DNA from: Candidatus Aminicenantota bacterium
GTDB taxonomy: Bacteria > Acidobacteriota > Aminicenantia > Aminicenantales > CALLJL01
DNA: 51,424 nt
Assembly (NCBI GenBank): GCA_026416195.1
Contig: JAOAFQ010000052.1
Span: forward strand, 1 to 51,424
Direction of reading: 5' to 3'
Shown in pieces: positions 26,351-34,554 of the stretch. Within the stretch, counting starts at the first letter, position 1. The number at the start of each line of letters is the position of its first letter. Made by a program: the position numbers and the translations under genes. The notes below the pieces were generated by a model. That model worked only from the letters and a program-made list of their open reading frames with translations, did not search any database and was not told the origin of the DNA.

Positions 26351-27570
26351 GAAATCTTCCTAAGGTAATTTAAAATTCCTTGATAGATAGCTAGAGCTAC
26401 TGCCTGCTGAAAATTCTCATCCCTCAATTTGATTTCTTCTTCTGGATTCGAAATGAAAGCTACTTCAACAAGAACAGCTGGACAAGCTACCCCAGTTAGG
26501 ACCTTAAAAGGAGCCTGCTTAACTCCTCGGTTTGCTGTGCCCAGCAGCTTATTTAACTCTATTTGGATGATTTCAGCTAGCTCGCTACTTTGTTTAAGAA
26601 AGGTGGCCTGAGCCATGTCCCAAAGAATCATCATGATCTGATCTTGGTTTTCCTCTTCAATCTTCTTTTCAAATTCCGGCGAATTGTTTTCAAGATAAGC
26701 CAGACGCCTCGCTTCTTCGTCACTTGCTCGCAAGCTGAGAAAATAAGTCTCTGAGCCATGGGCTTTAGGGCGAAAGGCCCCATTAGCGTGGATACTGATA
26801 AAAAGATCAGCTCGATTATTATTAGCTAGGGCAGCTCTATTTTCTAAAGAGACATCAATATCTTGGTCCCTAGTCAAAACAACCCTCAAGGCCAAATTTC
26901 GTTCGATTATTTCTTTCAATTTCAAGGCAATAGCTAGAGTTATATCTTTTTCTAACGTGCCTCCAGGTCCCTTAGCCCCTGTTTCAAGGCCTCCATGACC
27001 AGGATCAAGCACAATCGTCTTTATCTTCCGAGCGAGGGGAAATAAATGTTCATCCTTTTTCCCTTCTATTCCGATAGAGCCAACCGAACTTTTTTCTTTT
27101 TCCATTTCTTCAAGCCTAGGACCTTCTTCTTTAGCCTCTTTTAGCTTTGATAATTCAGATATTTTTTCCTGAACAACCGGACGGAGTTCAATTTCCACCT
27201 GGAAAGGCTGATGTTGAACAAGAGTTTGATATTGAAAATCAGGTAAGGAACAATCTATGGCCAAAACATACCCTTTTTTAGTGCTGGCCCAGCCTAAAGA
27301 ACGAATTAAAGAACTCTTAATTGGGTCACTTCGAAATCGAAGGGGCTGATTACAATTCAATCTAACTTCAAGGGTTTGGCCAAATTTATTAAAAAAGACT
27401 TCTAAGGGCTGATTACAGGTAATAACAATTTGAGTGGCTCCAGGTTTATCTTCAACCTTAGCCTGGATGAGGCCATTTGTTTGGGAAGGCAAAACAGTAA
27501 AGGAATTGGTTAAAATTAAGCCTAAAACTATAAAAAAAAATTTTTTTCTTTTTGCCTTCAGGTGGCCTAT
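26347..27570 (-). CDS. N-acetylmuramoyl-L-alanine amidase (AmiC type, AMIN domain), non-canonical start
   Basis: Peptidoglycan amidase of about 407 residues. After the leader comes an AMIN-like domain (about residues 35-120), an acidic linker, then Amidase_3: TIVLDPGHGGLETGAKG, RALEN-type segment VSLENRAALANNNRADLFISIHANGA, PAVLVEVAFISNPEEE. The zinc ligands His, Glu and His are present. Coding starts before any ATG, GTG or TTG: a signal peptide is read through from AGGAGG-ttaagc-ATA (27570), giving GHLKAKRKKFFFIVLGLILT. The nearest usual start, TTG 27492, would lose the signal peptide. CTG at 27561 is the alternative. The gene lies directly downstream of ssrA on the same strand. Confidence 0.85.
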   Translation of the reverse strand: MGHLKAKRKKFFFIVLGLILTNSFTVLPSQTNGLIQAKVEDKPGATQIVITCNQPLEVFFNKFGQTLEVRLNCNQPLRFRSDPIKSSLIRSLGWASTKKGYVLAIDCSLPDFQYQTLVQHQPFQVEIELRPVVQEKISELSKLKEAKEEGPRLEEMEKEKSSVGSIGIEGKKDEHLFPLARKIKTIVLDPGHGGLETGAKGPGGTLEKDITLAIALKLKEIIERNLALRVVLTRDQDIDVSLENRAALANNNRADLFISIHANGAFRPKAHGSETYFLSLRASDEEARRLAYLENNSPEFEKKIEEENQDQIMMILWDMAQATFLKQSSELAEIIQIELNKLLGTANRGVKQAPFKVLTGVACPAVLVEVAFISNPEEEIKLRDENFQQAVALAIYQGILNYLRKIS

Positions 27571-27591
27571 GCTTAACCTCCTCGATAATTA

Positions 27592-27941
27592 TGGTGGAGG
27601 CGGCGGGAATCGAACCCGCGTCCGAAGATCTTCAGCGTCAAGTGCTCTCCATGCTCAGCCTCTTCTTTCTTTTTCACAACCTAATGCCCGAAGAGGCCCG
27701 ACATTAGGTTGCTATCCCCGATCATTTCTCGCCTCCCTGGCTCAGGGCCAACCAGGGTGGCCAGCCTGCTTCTCGACGCCTCTTCAGGCTCCACAGGCAA
27801 GAGCCTGAGAGACGGCTTGCCTAGTTCTTAGGCAGCAACAGGGAGTGCTTCTGCACTTCTTTGGTCCATCGTTTAACGAGGTTGATGGGATCTCGGCATG
27901 CCACTTGCGCCTCATGATCTCCGTCGAATCCTTTCGCCCCC
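27592..27941 (-). ncRNA. ssrA: Transfer-messenger RNA (tmRNA)
   Basis: A 350-nt one-piece tmRNA. The 5' end GGGGGCGAAAGGATTCGACG and 3' end with T loop TTCGATT and CGCCTCCACCA pair as the alanine-type acceptor; CCA is encoded. The G-U wobble at the third acceptor pair replaces the usual G3-U70 position. The tag frame ends GCA-CTC-CCT-GTT-GCT-GCC-TAA, that is ...ALPVAA. Upstream it reads MDQRSAE with an in-frame stop two codons before, so the resume codon is not the usual alanine. Several GC-rich pseudoknot stems follow. A promoter lies at 27954-27983. Confidence 0.95.
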
Positions 27942-27953
27942 ACGGCAAGTTCT

Positions 27954-27983
27954 ATTATAAAGAATCCTTTACTCTCTAGTCAA
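27954..27983 (-). promoter_or_regulatory. Promoter of ssrA
   Basis: Minus strand TTGACT (27978-27983), 18-bp spacer, perfect TATAAT (27954-27959), 12 bases before the mature 5' end. The box overlaps the end of the HD-domain gene. Confidence 0.65.
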
Positions 27984-29270
27984 CGCTTCTCTTTCTGTGG
28001 ATGAAAAAGGGTTAAAGCTTTCAATAATCTCAATAGTTTTTTCTGAGCTCAAATCGATTATCTCAGTTCCACCTTGGAAAAGGACCACCTCAACTTTTGG
28101 TCGATAAGGTTGATTCTTATTCTGGCGAACAACCTGACCCTTTCGCCCGTCATTGAGGAGAACTTGACTTCCTTCACGCCAGACGCCCATCACTGAAAAA
28201 AATTGCTCTAACCAATAGGGAGAAAAGGCTTTGCCTTTTTCAGCCATCATAATTTCATAGACAAATTTAGGATTAAAACGGTCATCATATGCCCTTTTTC
28301 TTAAAAGATGTTCATAAACATTAGCAATCGAAACAATTTGGCTGGCTTCATGAGGTTCATTAATTCCTTTTAGTCTAGGTTGGCCTTTTAAATCAAAGCG
28401 TAAATGATGCTCTAAGGCGACTACCGAAGGTAGGGGTGATAAACTATCTCGATATCGGCTGAGAAGCCTAGCCCCAATAACAGGATGACTTTCTCCTGAA
28501 AAGGACAAAGCTTCAAAGGTAAAAGCTTTACCTAGGTCATGGAAAAGGGAGGCCACCCCCAAATCCAACCAATCTTCTTTAGAAAAACCTAGCCGCGAGG
28601 TGGCAGTCATAACTAAAAGAGAGGTATTTAAAAGGTGAGCCCAAAGTCTTTCTTCAGGCCGCAAAGCAGGCCAGCCCCTCAGGATTTCCCAGTAATTACC
28701 TGAAAAATTTTCGGCTATCGAAAGGGCTAAATATCTCAGTTCTAAAAGAGAAATTGACTCCTGTTGGTTCAATTTTAAGGCTAAACTTGCCAACAATTGA
28801 ACCGCTTTTTGATAAGACCGTGGGAAATTAAATCTAGGCCATTCTTCTTCTGGTTTAAGGGAAGCTTTCAATTTGCCAGCCTCAATATGGCTTATGCCTT
28901 CAAGTTGGAAGAAATTAAAAAGATCCTCTTCACTTCTTTTTTGAGGCAAAGAGATAAAGGCCATGAACTTGACTAATTCTTCTTTGGCCAGCCCCTGATA
29001 AAAAGTTAATCTTTCAATGCTCCGCTCTCTCAATCCTTGGAAGAAGAAATTTAGTCTTTCGCTTTGATCAACTCTTATTTCTTCCCCAATGACAATATCT
29101 TCACCCACTAAGGCAAGAGTCAATTTTGGAATTTCTTTGAGGATTTCTAATAATAGCCGATAAACTCTTTCGAGAAGCTCGAGAAATTGGGGATGTTCAG
29201 GGGAATAAAGACGACCAGCCTGCCACCCTGAAATTAACAGTGAAAGAAGCTCTTGATATCTATCCTTCAT
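27969..29270 (-). CDS. HD-GYP-related protein with a shared N-terminal domain
   Basis: A 433-residue protein. The last 260 residues resemble HD-GYP cyclic-di-GMP phosphodiesterases: HLLNTSLLVM, SLFHDLGKAFT (HD), SHPVIGARLL, VALEHHLRFD, IVSIANVYEHLL. It departs from the active consensus: GYP reads GQP and the ADVYDAL aspartate is Asn, so catalysis is doubtful. Residues about 1-130 form a separate domain (LYSPEHPQFLELLERV ... LTFYQGLAKEELVKFMAFISLP) that is also found at the start of the neighbouring protein at 29260. The two genes overlap by 11 bases. Probably a signalling or scaffold protein. Confidence 0.75.
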   Translation of the reverse strand: MKDRYQELLSLLISGWQAGRLYSPEHPQFLELLERVYRLLLEILKEIPKLTLALVGEDIVIGEEIRVDQSERLNFFFQGLRERSIERLTFYQGLAKEELVKFMAFISLPQKRSEEDLFNFFQLEGISHIEAGKLKASLKPEEEWPRFNFPRSYQKAVQLLASLALKLNQQESISLLELRYLALSIAENFSGNYWEILRGWPALRPEERLWAHLLNTSLLVMTATSRLGFSKEDWLDLGVASLFHDLGKAFTFEALSFSGESHPVIGARLLSRYRDSLSPLPSVVALEHHLRFDLKGQPRLKGINEPHEASQIVSIANVYEHLLRKRAYDDRFNPKFVYEIMMAEKGKAFSPYWLEQFFSVMGVWREGSQVLLNDGRKGQVVRQNKNQPYRPKVEVVLFQGGTEIIDLSSEKTIEIIESFNPFSSTEREALTRE

Positions 29271-31188
29271 TAAGAGACTCCAGGATTTGCCTTACCTCTC
29301 TTCTAAGTTTTCGATTCCAGATGAAAGGACGGTTGACTAAAAGCCGCAAGTAGGGCAATGCTTCTTTAAGACCGATTTCGCCAACCATTCGAGCGGCCTC
29401 AAGTAATCGTTTATTTCTAAGGCCAAAAGGGGAAGGTTGGCCTAAAAGCATCTTTAAAGCTTTCTCTAAGGAAGCTGGTCTCTTCCGCAACCAAAGTAAA
29501 GCTTCTCTTTGCCAAGAAAGGGGTCTTTCAAGAAGATGAGGCCAAAGGAAGGCATCATCAAACATTGATAGCCGTTGCATCGCCCATAAAACCTTCCGTC
29601 TTAATTCAGAGTCGCTAAAATTAAAAATGTTTTTTAAAGTAACAAATGAAGCTGGCAAATCAACTTCAGCCAGGGCTAAAATCATTTTTTCCAAAAAAAC
29701 TTTGTCCTTAGCTTTTTCGTCAAGATTCAAATCAAAATAAAAAAGGTGATCAAGAAAGAAACGAAAGAAAAGTTTTAAAATGGCGGGGGAAATTCGCCCC
29801 TCCCCAAAAATTGACTGGAGATAAAAGTTAAGACCAAGAGCGCTTCTTTTTAAATTGGCCACAAAATATTCTTGTTCAGGAAAATATTCTTCTTTTAAAA
29901 TTTTCTCCTCGACAAAAGCCGTGAGACGTTTTAAGGTGGGCCAATAGTCTTCATGGCCAGCAAGGAGGTTATGTCTTTCTATCATTCCTTCGTAAAATTC
30001 TTTGAGTTGGGAAAAATCCTCAGTTTCCATTAATCGACTTAAATTTCGATTCAGAAAATTAAACGAATCAAAAAGCCTTTCTGGCTTTTTTTCCTGTCTT
30101 AAAAGCAGAAAATGGAGACTTAATTCATGTTTCCAGAGATTGGAGCGATCGAGCTGCCTTTGGGTTTCTTCAGGAACTTTTCTCAGGAGGGAGAGGAAAG
30201 CCTGGTAATAAGGCATAGGGTACGGATTAATGGAATACCCCTGAATCAATCGAGTAAATTTATCTTTAAGAAAGGAAGAGGGCCACTGGGAAAGCTTGGT
30301 TTCTAAGTTTCTTTCAATTAAAGTCGCGATTAAGCCATGTTTTTTATTTCTGGTAAGCTTAAACCAGAGATAAAGATGTGAACTATCGAAGGCTGGATCG
30401 TCGCGAAAAATTTCGGCTAAACAAGCGGCTAAGATTTCTTCATCAAAATTTTCGAATAGCCCTTGGAATTTTTCCTCTTGAGAGGGCGAAGCCATTTGCT
30501 CAGGATGACTTAATAAATTTTTGATTAATGCCATCACAGCCGATTTAAAAAGCCGAGTATCCTTTTCTTTTAACAAAGAGTAAAAATCTAGCCATCGGGA
30601 CCATTCTTTTTCATCAGTGGCTAACTCCTTAATCGAAAACTTACTCAGAGCTTTAATTAAGATAGAAGCCGCTTGTTTGATTTCCTCAACTTTCCTATTT
30701 TTTAAGTTTTGCTCTAATAAATATGACCAAATTTCTTTTATTTCCTCTCCTTCTTCACTTAAGAGGGACGAATAATCCAACCAGGTAATTTTAATATGGA
30801 TAAATTTCGGCTCCTCCAAAGAAGGCGGCTTAGCCCCTCGGTCTAAAAGTTCTTTTGGGCTCAAAGTAAGAAATCGCAAAAAATTATTTAGCTCTTCTTC
30901 GGTCAAACCAGGTTGAAATTCCAAGCCTTGGATTCTCCGATTATGAAGATATTTGGCCAATTCTTCATGAACTTTATCAGTTAGCCAAGTCCCATCTTCG
31001 AGACGAAGAGACTTGGAGGTCACTCCTAACCAAAAGCTTTTGCCTGAAGATAAAAGAAGATCCAGCTTATCTTTAAAATCAAGAAGAAAAGCTCCGTGAC
31101 TGGGATGGTCTTCAGGATAAAGAAGAAATCTTTTCAGGGAAAGACGGAAATATCTTAAAAATTCATTCAGGGCTTTTAAATCAGACAA
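29260..31188 (-). CDS. Large helical-repeat protein sharing its N-terminal domain with the HD-GYP-like neighbour
   Basis: I do not recognise this 642-residue protein by family name. The first 110 residues (LLYPEDHPSHGAFLLDFKDK, IQGLEFQPGLTEEELNNFLRFL) align with the start of the next gene's product. The rest is nearly all helix, and the last 120 residues look like HEAT repeats (SELRRKVLWAMQRLSMF, EALPYLRLLVNRPF). No signal peptide or membrane segment, so it is cytoplasmic. Start is TTG at 31188 with AAAGGT upstream. The 11-base overlap with the HD-GYP-like gene suggests that the two proteins form a complex. Confidence 0.7.
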   Translation of the reverse strand: MSDLKALNEFLRYFRLSLKRFLLYPEDHPSHGAFLLDFKDKLDLLLSSGKSFWLGVTSKSLRLEDGTWLTDKVHEELAKYLHNRRIQGLEFQPGLTEEELNNFLRFLTLSPKELLDRGAKPPSLEEPKFIHIKITWLDYSSLLSEEGEEIKEIWSYLLEQNLKNRKVEEIKQAASILIKALSKFSIKELATDEKEWSRWLDFYSLLKEKDTRLFKSAVMALIKNLLSHPEQMASPSQEEKFQGLFENFDEEILAACLAEIFRDDPAFDSSHLYLWFKLTRNKKHGLIATLIERNLETKLSQWPSSFLKDKFTRLIQGYSINPYPMPYYQAFLSLLRKVPEETQRQLDRSNLWKHELSLHFLLLRQEKKPERLFDSFNFLNRNLSRLMETEDFSQLKEFYEGMIERHNLLAGHEDYWPTLKRLTAFVEEKILKEEYFPEQEYFVANLKRSALGLNFYLQSIFGEGRISPAILKLFFRFFLDHLFYFDLNLDEKAKDKVFLEKMILALAEVDLPASFVTLKNIFNFSDSELRRKVLWAMQRLSMFDDAFLWPHLLERPLSWQREALLWLRKRPASLEKALKMLLGQPSPFGLRNKRLLEAARMVGEIGLKEALPYLRLLVNRPFIWNRKLRREVRQILESLNEG

Positions 31189-31259
31189 ATATTACCTTTC
31201 TCTTTGAAAGGATATTTTCGATTCCTTTTCTTATTGAAGCAGCTTTGATCATAAAAAAA

Positions 31260-31336
31260 TGGCGGGGCCGACGAGACTCGAACTCGCGACCTCTGGCGTG
31301 ACAGGCCAGCGTTCTAACCAACTGAACTACGACCCC
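31260..31336 (-). tRNA. tRNA-Asp(GTC)
   Basis: Minus strand folds as a 77-nt tRNA including an encoded CCA. The acceptor GGGGTCG pairs with CGGCCCC, the D arm contains CAGTTGGTTAGA, the anticodon loop is CTGTCAC (anticodon GTC) in a CTGGC/GCCAG stem, and the T loop is TTCGAGT. Seven Ts follow the CCA, a simple termination signal. Confidence 0.96.
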
Positions 31337-31357
31337 GCAAATTACAGAGTCATTTTA

Positions 31358-31387
31358 ATTATAGAAAGAAATTTTTGATTTTTTCAA
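31358..31387 (-). promoter_or_regulatory. Promoter of tRNA-Asp
   Basis: Minus strand TTGAAA (31382-31387), 18-bp spacer, perfect TATAAT (31358-31363), inside the end of the htpX-like gene. Confidence 0.5.
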
Positions 31388-32295
31388 GTCCCTCCACCCA
31401 TTTTTTCAAGAGCAGCAATTCTTTCTTCAATGGGCGGATGAGTCATAAAAAGTCGACTAATTTTTCGATGCCATTCTTCTTTTAAAGGGTTGACAATATA
31501 AAGATGAGCTGTGGCTCTATTGGCTACTTCCAGGGGCTCTTTATCCTCAGCAATTTTCTTTAAAGCTGAGGCCAAACCGGGGGGATAGCGGGTTAGTCGA
31601 ACCCCTTCGGCATCAGCCAGAAATTCCCTTTGTCTCGAAATTGCCAATCGGATCAACTTAGCTACAAAGGGAGCGATAATAACTAGGAAGAATCCTAAGA
31701 TCAACCAAAGACCCTGAAGTTGACTTCCCCAGCCCTTTCTCTTATCAAGACGACGAGGCTGAGCCCAGAAAATCGATCGCCGCCACCAATCGCTGAGAAG
31801 AACAATGATTCCAACCATAACCGCGGTCAGCGTTTGCAATAAGGTATCATGATTTTTAATATGGGCCATTTCATGGCCAATAACCCCTTCAAGTTCCAAT
31901 CGGTTCAGTTTTTCTACCAAACCACGAGTAACTACAATAAAGGCCCTTCGAGGTGATCGCCCAGCGGTAAAAGCATTTGGGGCTGAATCATCAATGAGAT
32001 AGCATGCTGGTCTAGGCAACCCAGCGGCCAGGGCTAGTCCTTCAACTGTATGATAAAGAAAAGGATATTCTCTTTTTTCCAGGGGACGGGCTCGACTAAT
32101 GGCTAGAATTATCCGATCACTCCAATAGTAACTACTAAAAGTCATGGTCAGGGAAACTATGGTTGCCAAAATTAAACCTTCCTTTCCCCAACCCAAAAGA
32201 TTTTCAATCACCCAGGTCAATAAAAAAATTAAAAGAAAAAAGAGAAAAATTAAGGTGAAAGATTTAATTTTATTTTTAGTTATTTGTTCATACAT
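31384..32295 (-). CDS. M48 family zinc metalloprotease (HtpX-like)
   Basis: A 303-residue membrane protease. Two N-terminal helices (about residues 14-55), then the zinc site HEMAHIKNHDTLLQTL (HExxH), two further membrane helices, and the third ligand in REFLADAEGVRLTRYPPGL (ExxxD). The C-terminal TAHLYIVNPLKEEWHRKISRLFMTHPPIEERI is typical HtpX. It degrades or trims damaged membrane proteins. Together with the lemA gene 71 bases upstream it forms the common LemA-HtpX pair. The symbol htpX is probable, but several M48 paralogues exist, so I leave it open. Confidence 0.9.
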   Translation of the reverse strand: MYEQITKNKIKSFTLIFLFFLLIFLLTWVIENLLGWGKEGLILATIVSLTMTFSSYYWSDRIILAISRARPLEKREYPFLYHTVEGLALAAGLPRPACYLIDDSAPNAFTAGRSPRRAFIVVTRGLVEKLNRLELEGVIGHEMAHIKNHDTLLQTLTAVMVGIIVLLSDWWRRSIFWAQPRRLDKRKGWGSQLQGLWLILGFFLVIIAPFVAKLIRLAISRQREFLADAEGVRLTRYPPGLASALKKIAEDKEPLEVANRATAHLYIVNPLKEEWHRKISRLFMTHPPIEERIAALEKMGGGT

Positions 32296-32366
32296 CGAAC
32301 ATTTTCATTTTTTAAATTGCAAGGGGAAGCAATTTAAATAGAAATTTAATAAAAGGCTGAACCTGG

Positions 32367-32921
32367 TCAAAAGCTGACCTTAACTGGTTCTCTGGCCGCT
32401 ACTTCTTCAATCTCAAAATATTCCTTAGGTTTAAATCCAAACCATTGAGCGATTAATCGAGCTGGAAAAACTTGTAATCGTATATTATATTTCATGACCG
32501 TATCATTATAGAATTGGCGAGCGAAGGCAATTTTGCTTTCAGTCCCAGCTAGTTCTTCTTGAAGAAGAAGAAAATTTTGATTAGCCTTTAATTCAGGATA
32601 ATTCTCGACTACAGCAAAAAGAGTTTTCAAAGCTGAAGTCAATTGATTTTCCGCTTGGCCCTGCTCGGCAATCGTTGCGGCATTAATCGCTCGGGTTCTA
32701 GCCTCAGTGACTCGCTCGAAAACTTCTCTTTCGTGCCGGGCATAGCCTTTAACTGTTTCAACTAAATTGGGAATAAGGTCATAACGGCGACGGAGCTGAA
32801 CATCGACTTGAGCCCAAGCATTTTCGCAACGATTCCGAAGCTGAATTAGACTGTTGTAAATAACTACCCCTATAATCGCAAGCCCACCAAGAATTATCAA
32901 AATAATAATTAAAAAATCCAT
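32367..32921 (-). CDS. LemA family protein
   Basis: A 184-residue protein with one N-terminal transmembrane helix (LIIILIILGGLAIIGVVIY) and a long helical bundle outside. The hallmark is RNRCENAWAQVDVQLRRRYDLIPNLVETVKGYA. Function is poorly known; it is often next to htpX, as here, or in stress responses. Start at ATG 32921: GAGGAG lies eight bases upstream, whereas the longer GTG reading from 32939 has its SD site inside. Confidence 0.92.
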   Translation of the reverse strand: MDFLIIILIILGGLAIIGVVIYNSLIQLRNRCENAWAQVDVQLRRRYDLIPNLVETVKGYARHEREVFERVTEARTRAINAATIAEQGQAENQLTSALKTLFAVVENYPELKANQNFLLLQEELAGTESKIAFARQFYNDTVMKYNIRLQVFPARLIAQWFGFKPKEYFEIEEVAAREPVKVSF

Positions 32922-33030
32922 ATATTCGCTCCTCGTCACCTCGTCAATTTCTTCGGCCGAAAGCCATAATCCACAATTTGTCTTACAATAAAATCAATAA
33001 AGAAAAAAATCAAGCTAAATAAAAATTTCA

Positions 33031-33060
33031 TTGACAGTTTTTTTTAATCAATGATATATT
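33031..33060 (+). promoter_or_regulatory. Promoter of citrate synthase
   Basis: TTGACA (33031-33036), 18-bp spacer, TATATT (33055-33060), followed by a short leader with GGGAGG before the ATG at 33099. Confidence 0.65.
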
Positions 33061-33098
33061 TTTATTTCCAAAATTCAATTAAAAGGGAGGCCTTTTAA

Positions 33099-34424
33099 AT
33101 GGCTACTTTAAAAGAAAAGTTTGCCCAAAAAATCGGCCCGATGAGGGAAAGGGTTCAAAGGATTCTTAAAGATTATGGCGATTTAAAAATTTCAGAAGTC
33201 ACGGTGGCCCAAGCCTATGGTGGCATGCGCGGAGTTAAATGTATGGTTTGGGAAACCTCTGAGCTCGATCCCTTTGAAGGCATCCGTTTTCGTGGATTCA
33301 CTATTCCAGAATTAAGAGAAAAATTACCTAAAGCTCCGGGAGGCGAAGAACCTTTGCCTGAGGGTATCTTCTATCTCCTTCTAACTGGTGAATTACCCAC
33401 AGACGACGATGTTAAAATGATCACTGAAGAATGGCAAAAAAGAAGTGCTCTTCCTGACTATCTTTTTGGCATTATGAAGGCAGTGCCCAAAGAGACCCAT
33501 CCCATGACCCAGTTTTCTCTGGCCATCCTAGCCCTGCAGAAGGAATCTATTTTTGCTGAGAGATATAGAGCTGGGATGCACAAGCTTGAATACTGGGATC
33601 CTATGTTCGAAGATGTGATGAACCTATTAGCCAAGTTGCCTTTGATTGCTGCCTATATTTATCGTCGAACCTATAAAGACGATGTTCATATTCCGCCTGA
33701 TCCTTCCCTTGATTGGGCTGGCAATTTCGCCCATATGTTAGGGGTTGAAGACCCGGCTTTTAAAGAGCTGATGAGGCTCTATCTCGTTATTCATAGTGAC
33801 CATGAAGGTGGTAATGTCAGTGCCCATACTTGTCATCTGGTTGGCTCAGCTCTCTCTGATGCTTATTATTGCCTTAGTGCCGCTATAAACGGTCTTGCTG
33901 GCCCCCTTCACGGTTTAGCTAATCAGGAAGTTCTTCGATGGATTATGGATCTCATGAAAGACCTTGGAGGTATTCCGACGAAGGAACAACTTGAAAAATA
34001 TATTTGGGACACCCTAAATGCCGGAAAAGTTGTTCCTGGTTATGGCCATGCTGTTCTTCGAAAGACTGATCCTCGCTATCTCGCTCAGCGAGAATTTGCC
34101 CTTAAGTATCTTCCTGATGATCCTATTTTCAAAGTAGTGAGTTTAGTTTATGAAGTTGCTCCTGACATTTTGATGAAACATGGTAAAGCTAAGAACCCAT
34201 GGCCAAATGTTGATGCCCATTCGGGTTGCCTCCTTTATCATTACGGGATAACCGAGTACGATTTCTATACAGTCTTCTTTGGTGTGTCGAGAGCCATCGG
34301 CGTCCTTTCTCAGCTTATCTGGAGCCGTGCTCTTGGTTTCCCCATTGAAAGACCAAAGAGCGTAACCACTGACTGGATTGAAAAAACCATAGAAACTATC
34401 AAAACCCAGCAAGCTGCTCAATAA
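33099..34424 (+). CDS. Citrate synthase, mitochondrial (eukaryotic) type
   Basis: A 441-residue enzyme that condenses acetyl-CoA with oxaloacetate into citrate. Its sequence follows animal mitochondrial citrate synthase more closely than the E. coli GltA type: [65 protein letters not shown] and [18 protein letters not shown]. Catalytic residues map to His271, His317 and Asp372, with the same spacing (46 and 55) as pig His274, His320 and Asp375. No allosteric NADH site would be expected in this group. Own promoter and terminator, so monocistronic. Confidence 0.95.
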   Translation: MATLKEKFAQKIGPMRERVQRILKDYGDLKISEVTVAQAYGGMRGVKCMVWETSELDPFEGIRFRGFTIPELREKLPKAPGGEEPLPEGIFYLLLTGELPTDDDVKMITEEWQKRSALPDYLFGIMKAVPKETHPMTQFSLAILALQKESIFAERYRAGMHKLEYWDPMFEDVMNLLAKLPLIAAYIYRRTYKDDVHIPPDPSLDWAGNFAHMLGVEDPAFKELMRLYLVIHSDHEGGNVSAHTCHLVGSALSDAYYCLSAAINGLAGPLHGLANQEVLRWIMDLMKDLGGIPTKEQLEKYIWDTLNAGKVVPGYGHAVLRKTDPRYLAQREFALKYLPDDPIFKVVSLVYEVAPDILMKHGKAKNPWPNVDAHSGCLLYHYGITEYDFYTVFFGVSRAIGVLSQLIWSRALGFPIERPKSVTTDWIEKTIETIKTQQAAQ

Positions 34425-34434
34425 AAACTGAATT

Positions 34435-34474
34435 AAAGGGGGTAGCTTAAAATAAGCTACCCCCTTTCTCTTTT
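34435..34474 (+). terminator. Intrinsic terminator of citrate synthase
   Basis: AAAGGGGGTAGCTTA pairs perfectly with TAAGCTACCCCCTTT around a 3-base loop (34435-34467), followed by CTCTTTT. A long GC-containing stem directly after the stop codon. Confidence 0.9.
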
Positions 34475-34491
34475 GGGCTTTAAGTAAAAAG

Positions 34492-34521
34492 TTGACCTTC
34501 GCTTTTTCATCTGTCTATGAT
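34492..34521 (+). promoter_or_regulatory. Promoter of homoserine dehydrogenase
   Basis: TTGACC (34492-34497), 18-bp spacer, TATGAT (34516-34521), then a leader with GGAGG before ATG 34555. Confidence 0.6.
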
Positions 34522-34554
34522 AAGCTAACAAAAGTTTGACGATGGAGGCCAGAA

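Noticed and set aside
27434-27808. 124-codon plus-strand open frame
   Set aside because: It is antisense to the tmRNA and to the amiC start region; the RNA gene explains the sequence.
34522-34554. SAM or threonine riboswitch before hom
   Set aside because: The leader is too short and shows none of the conserved helices.
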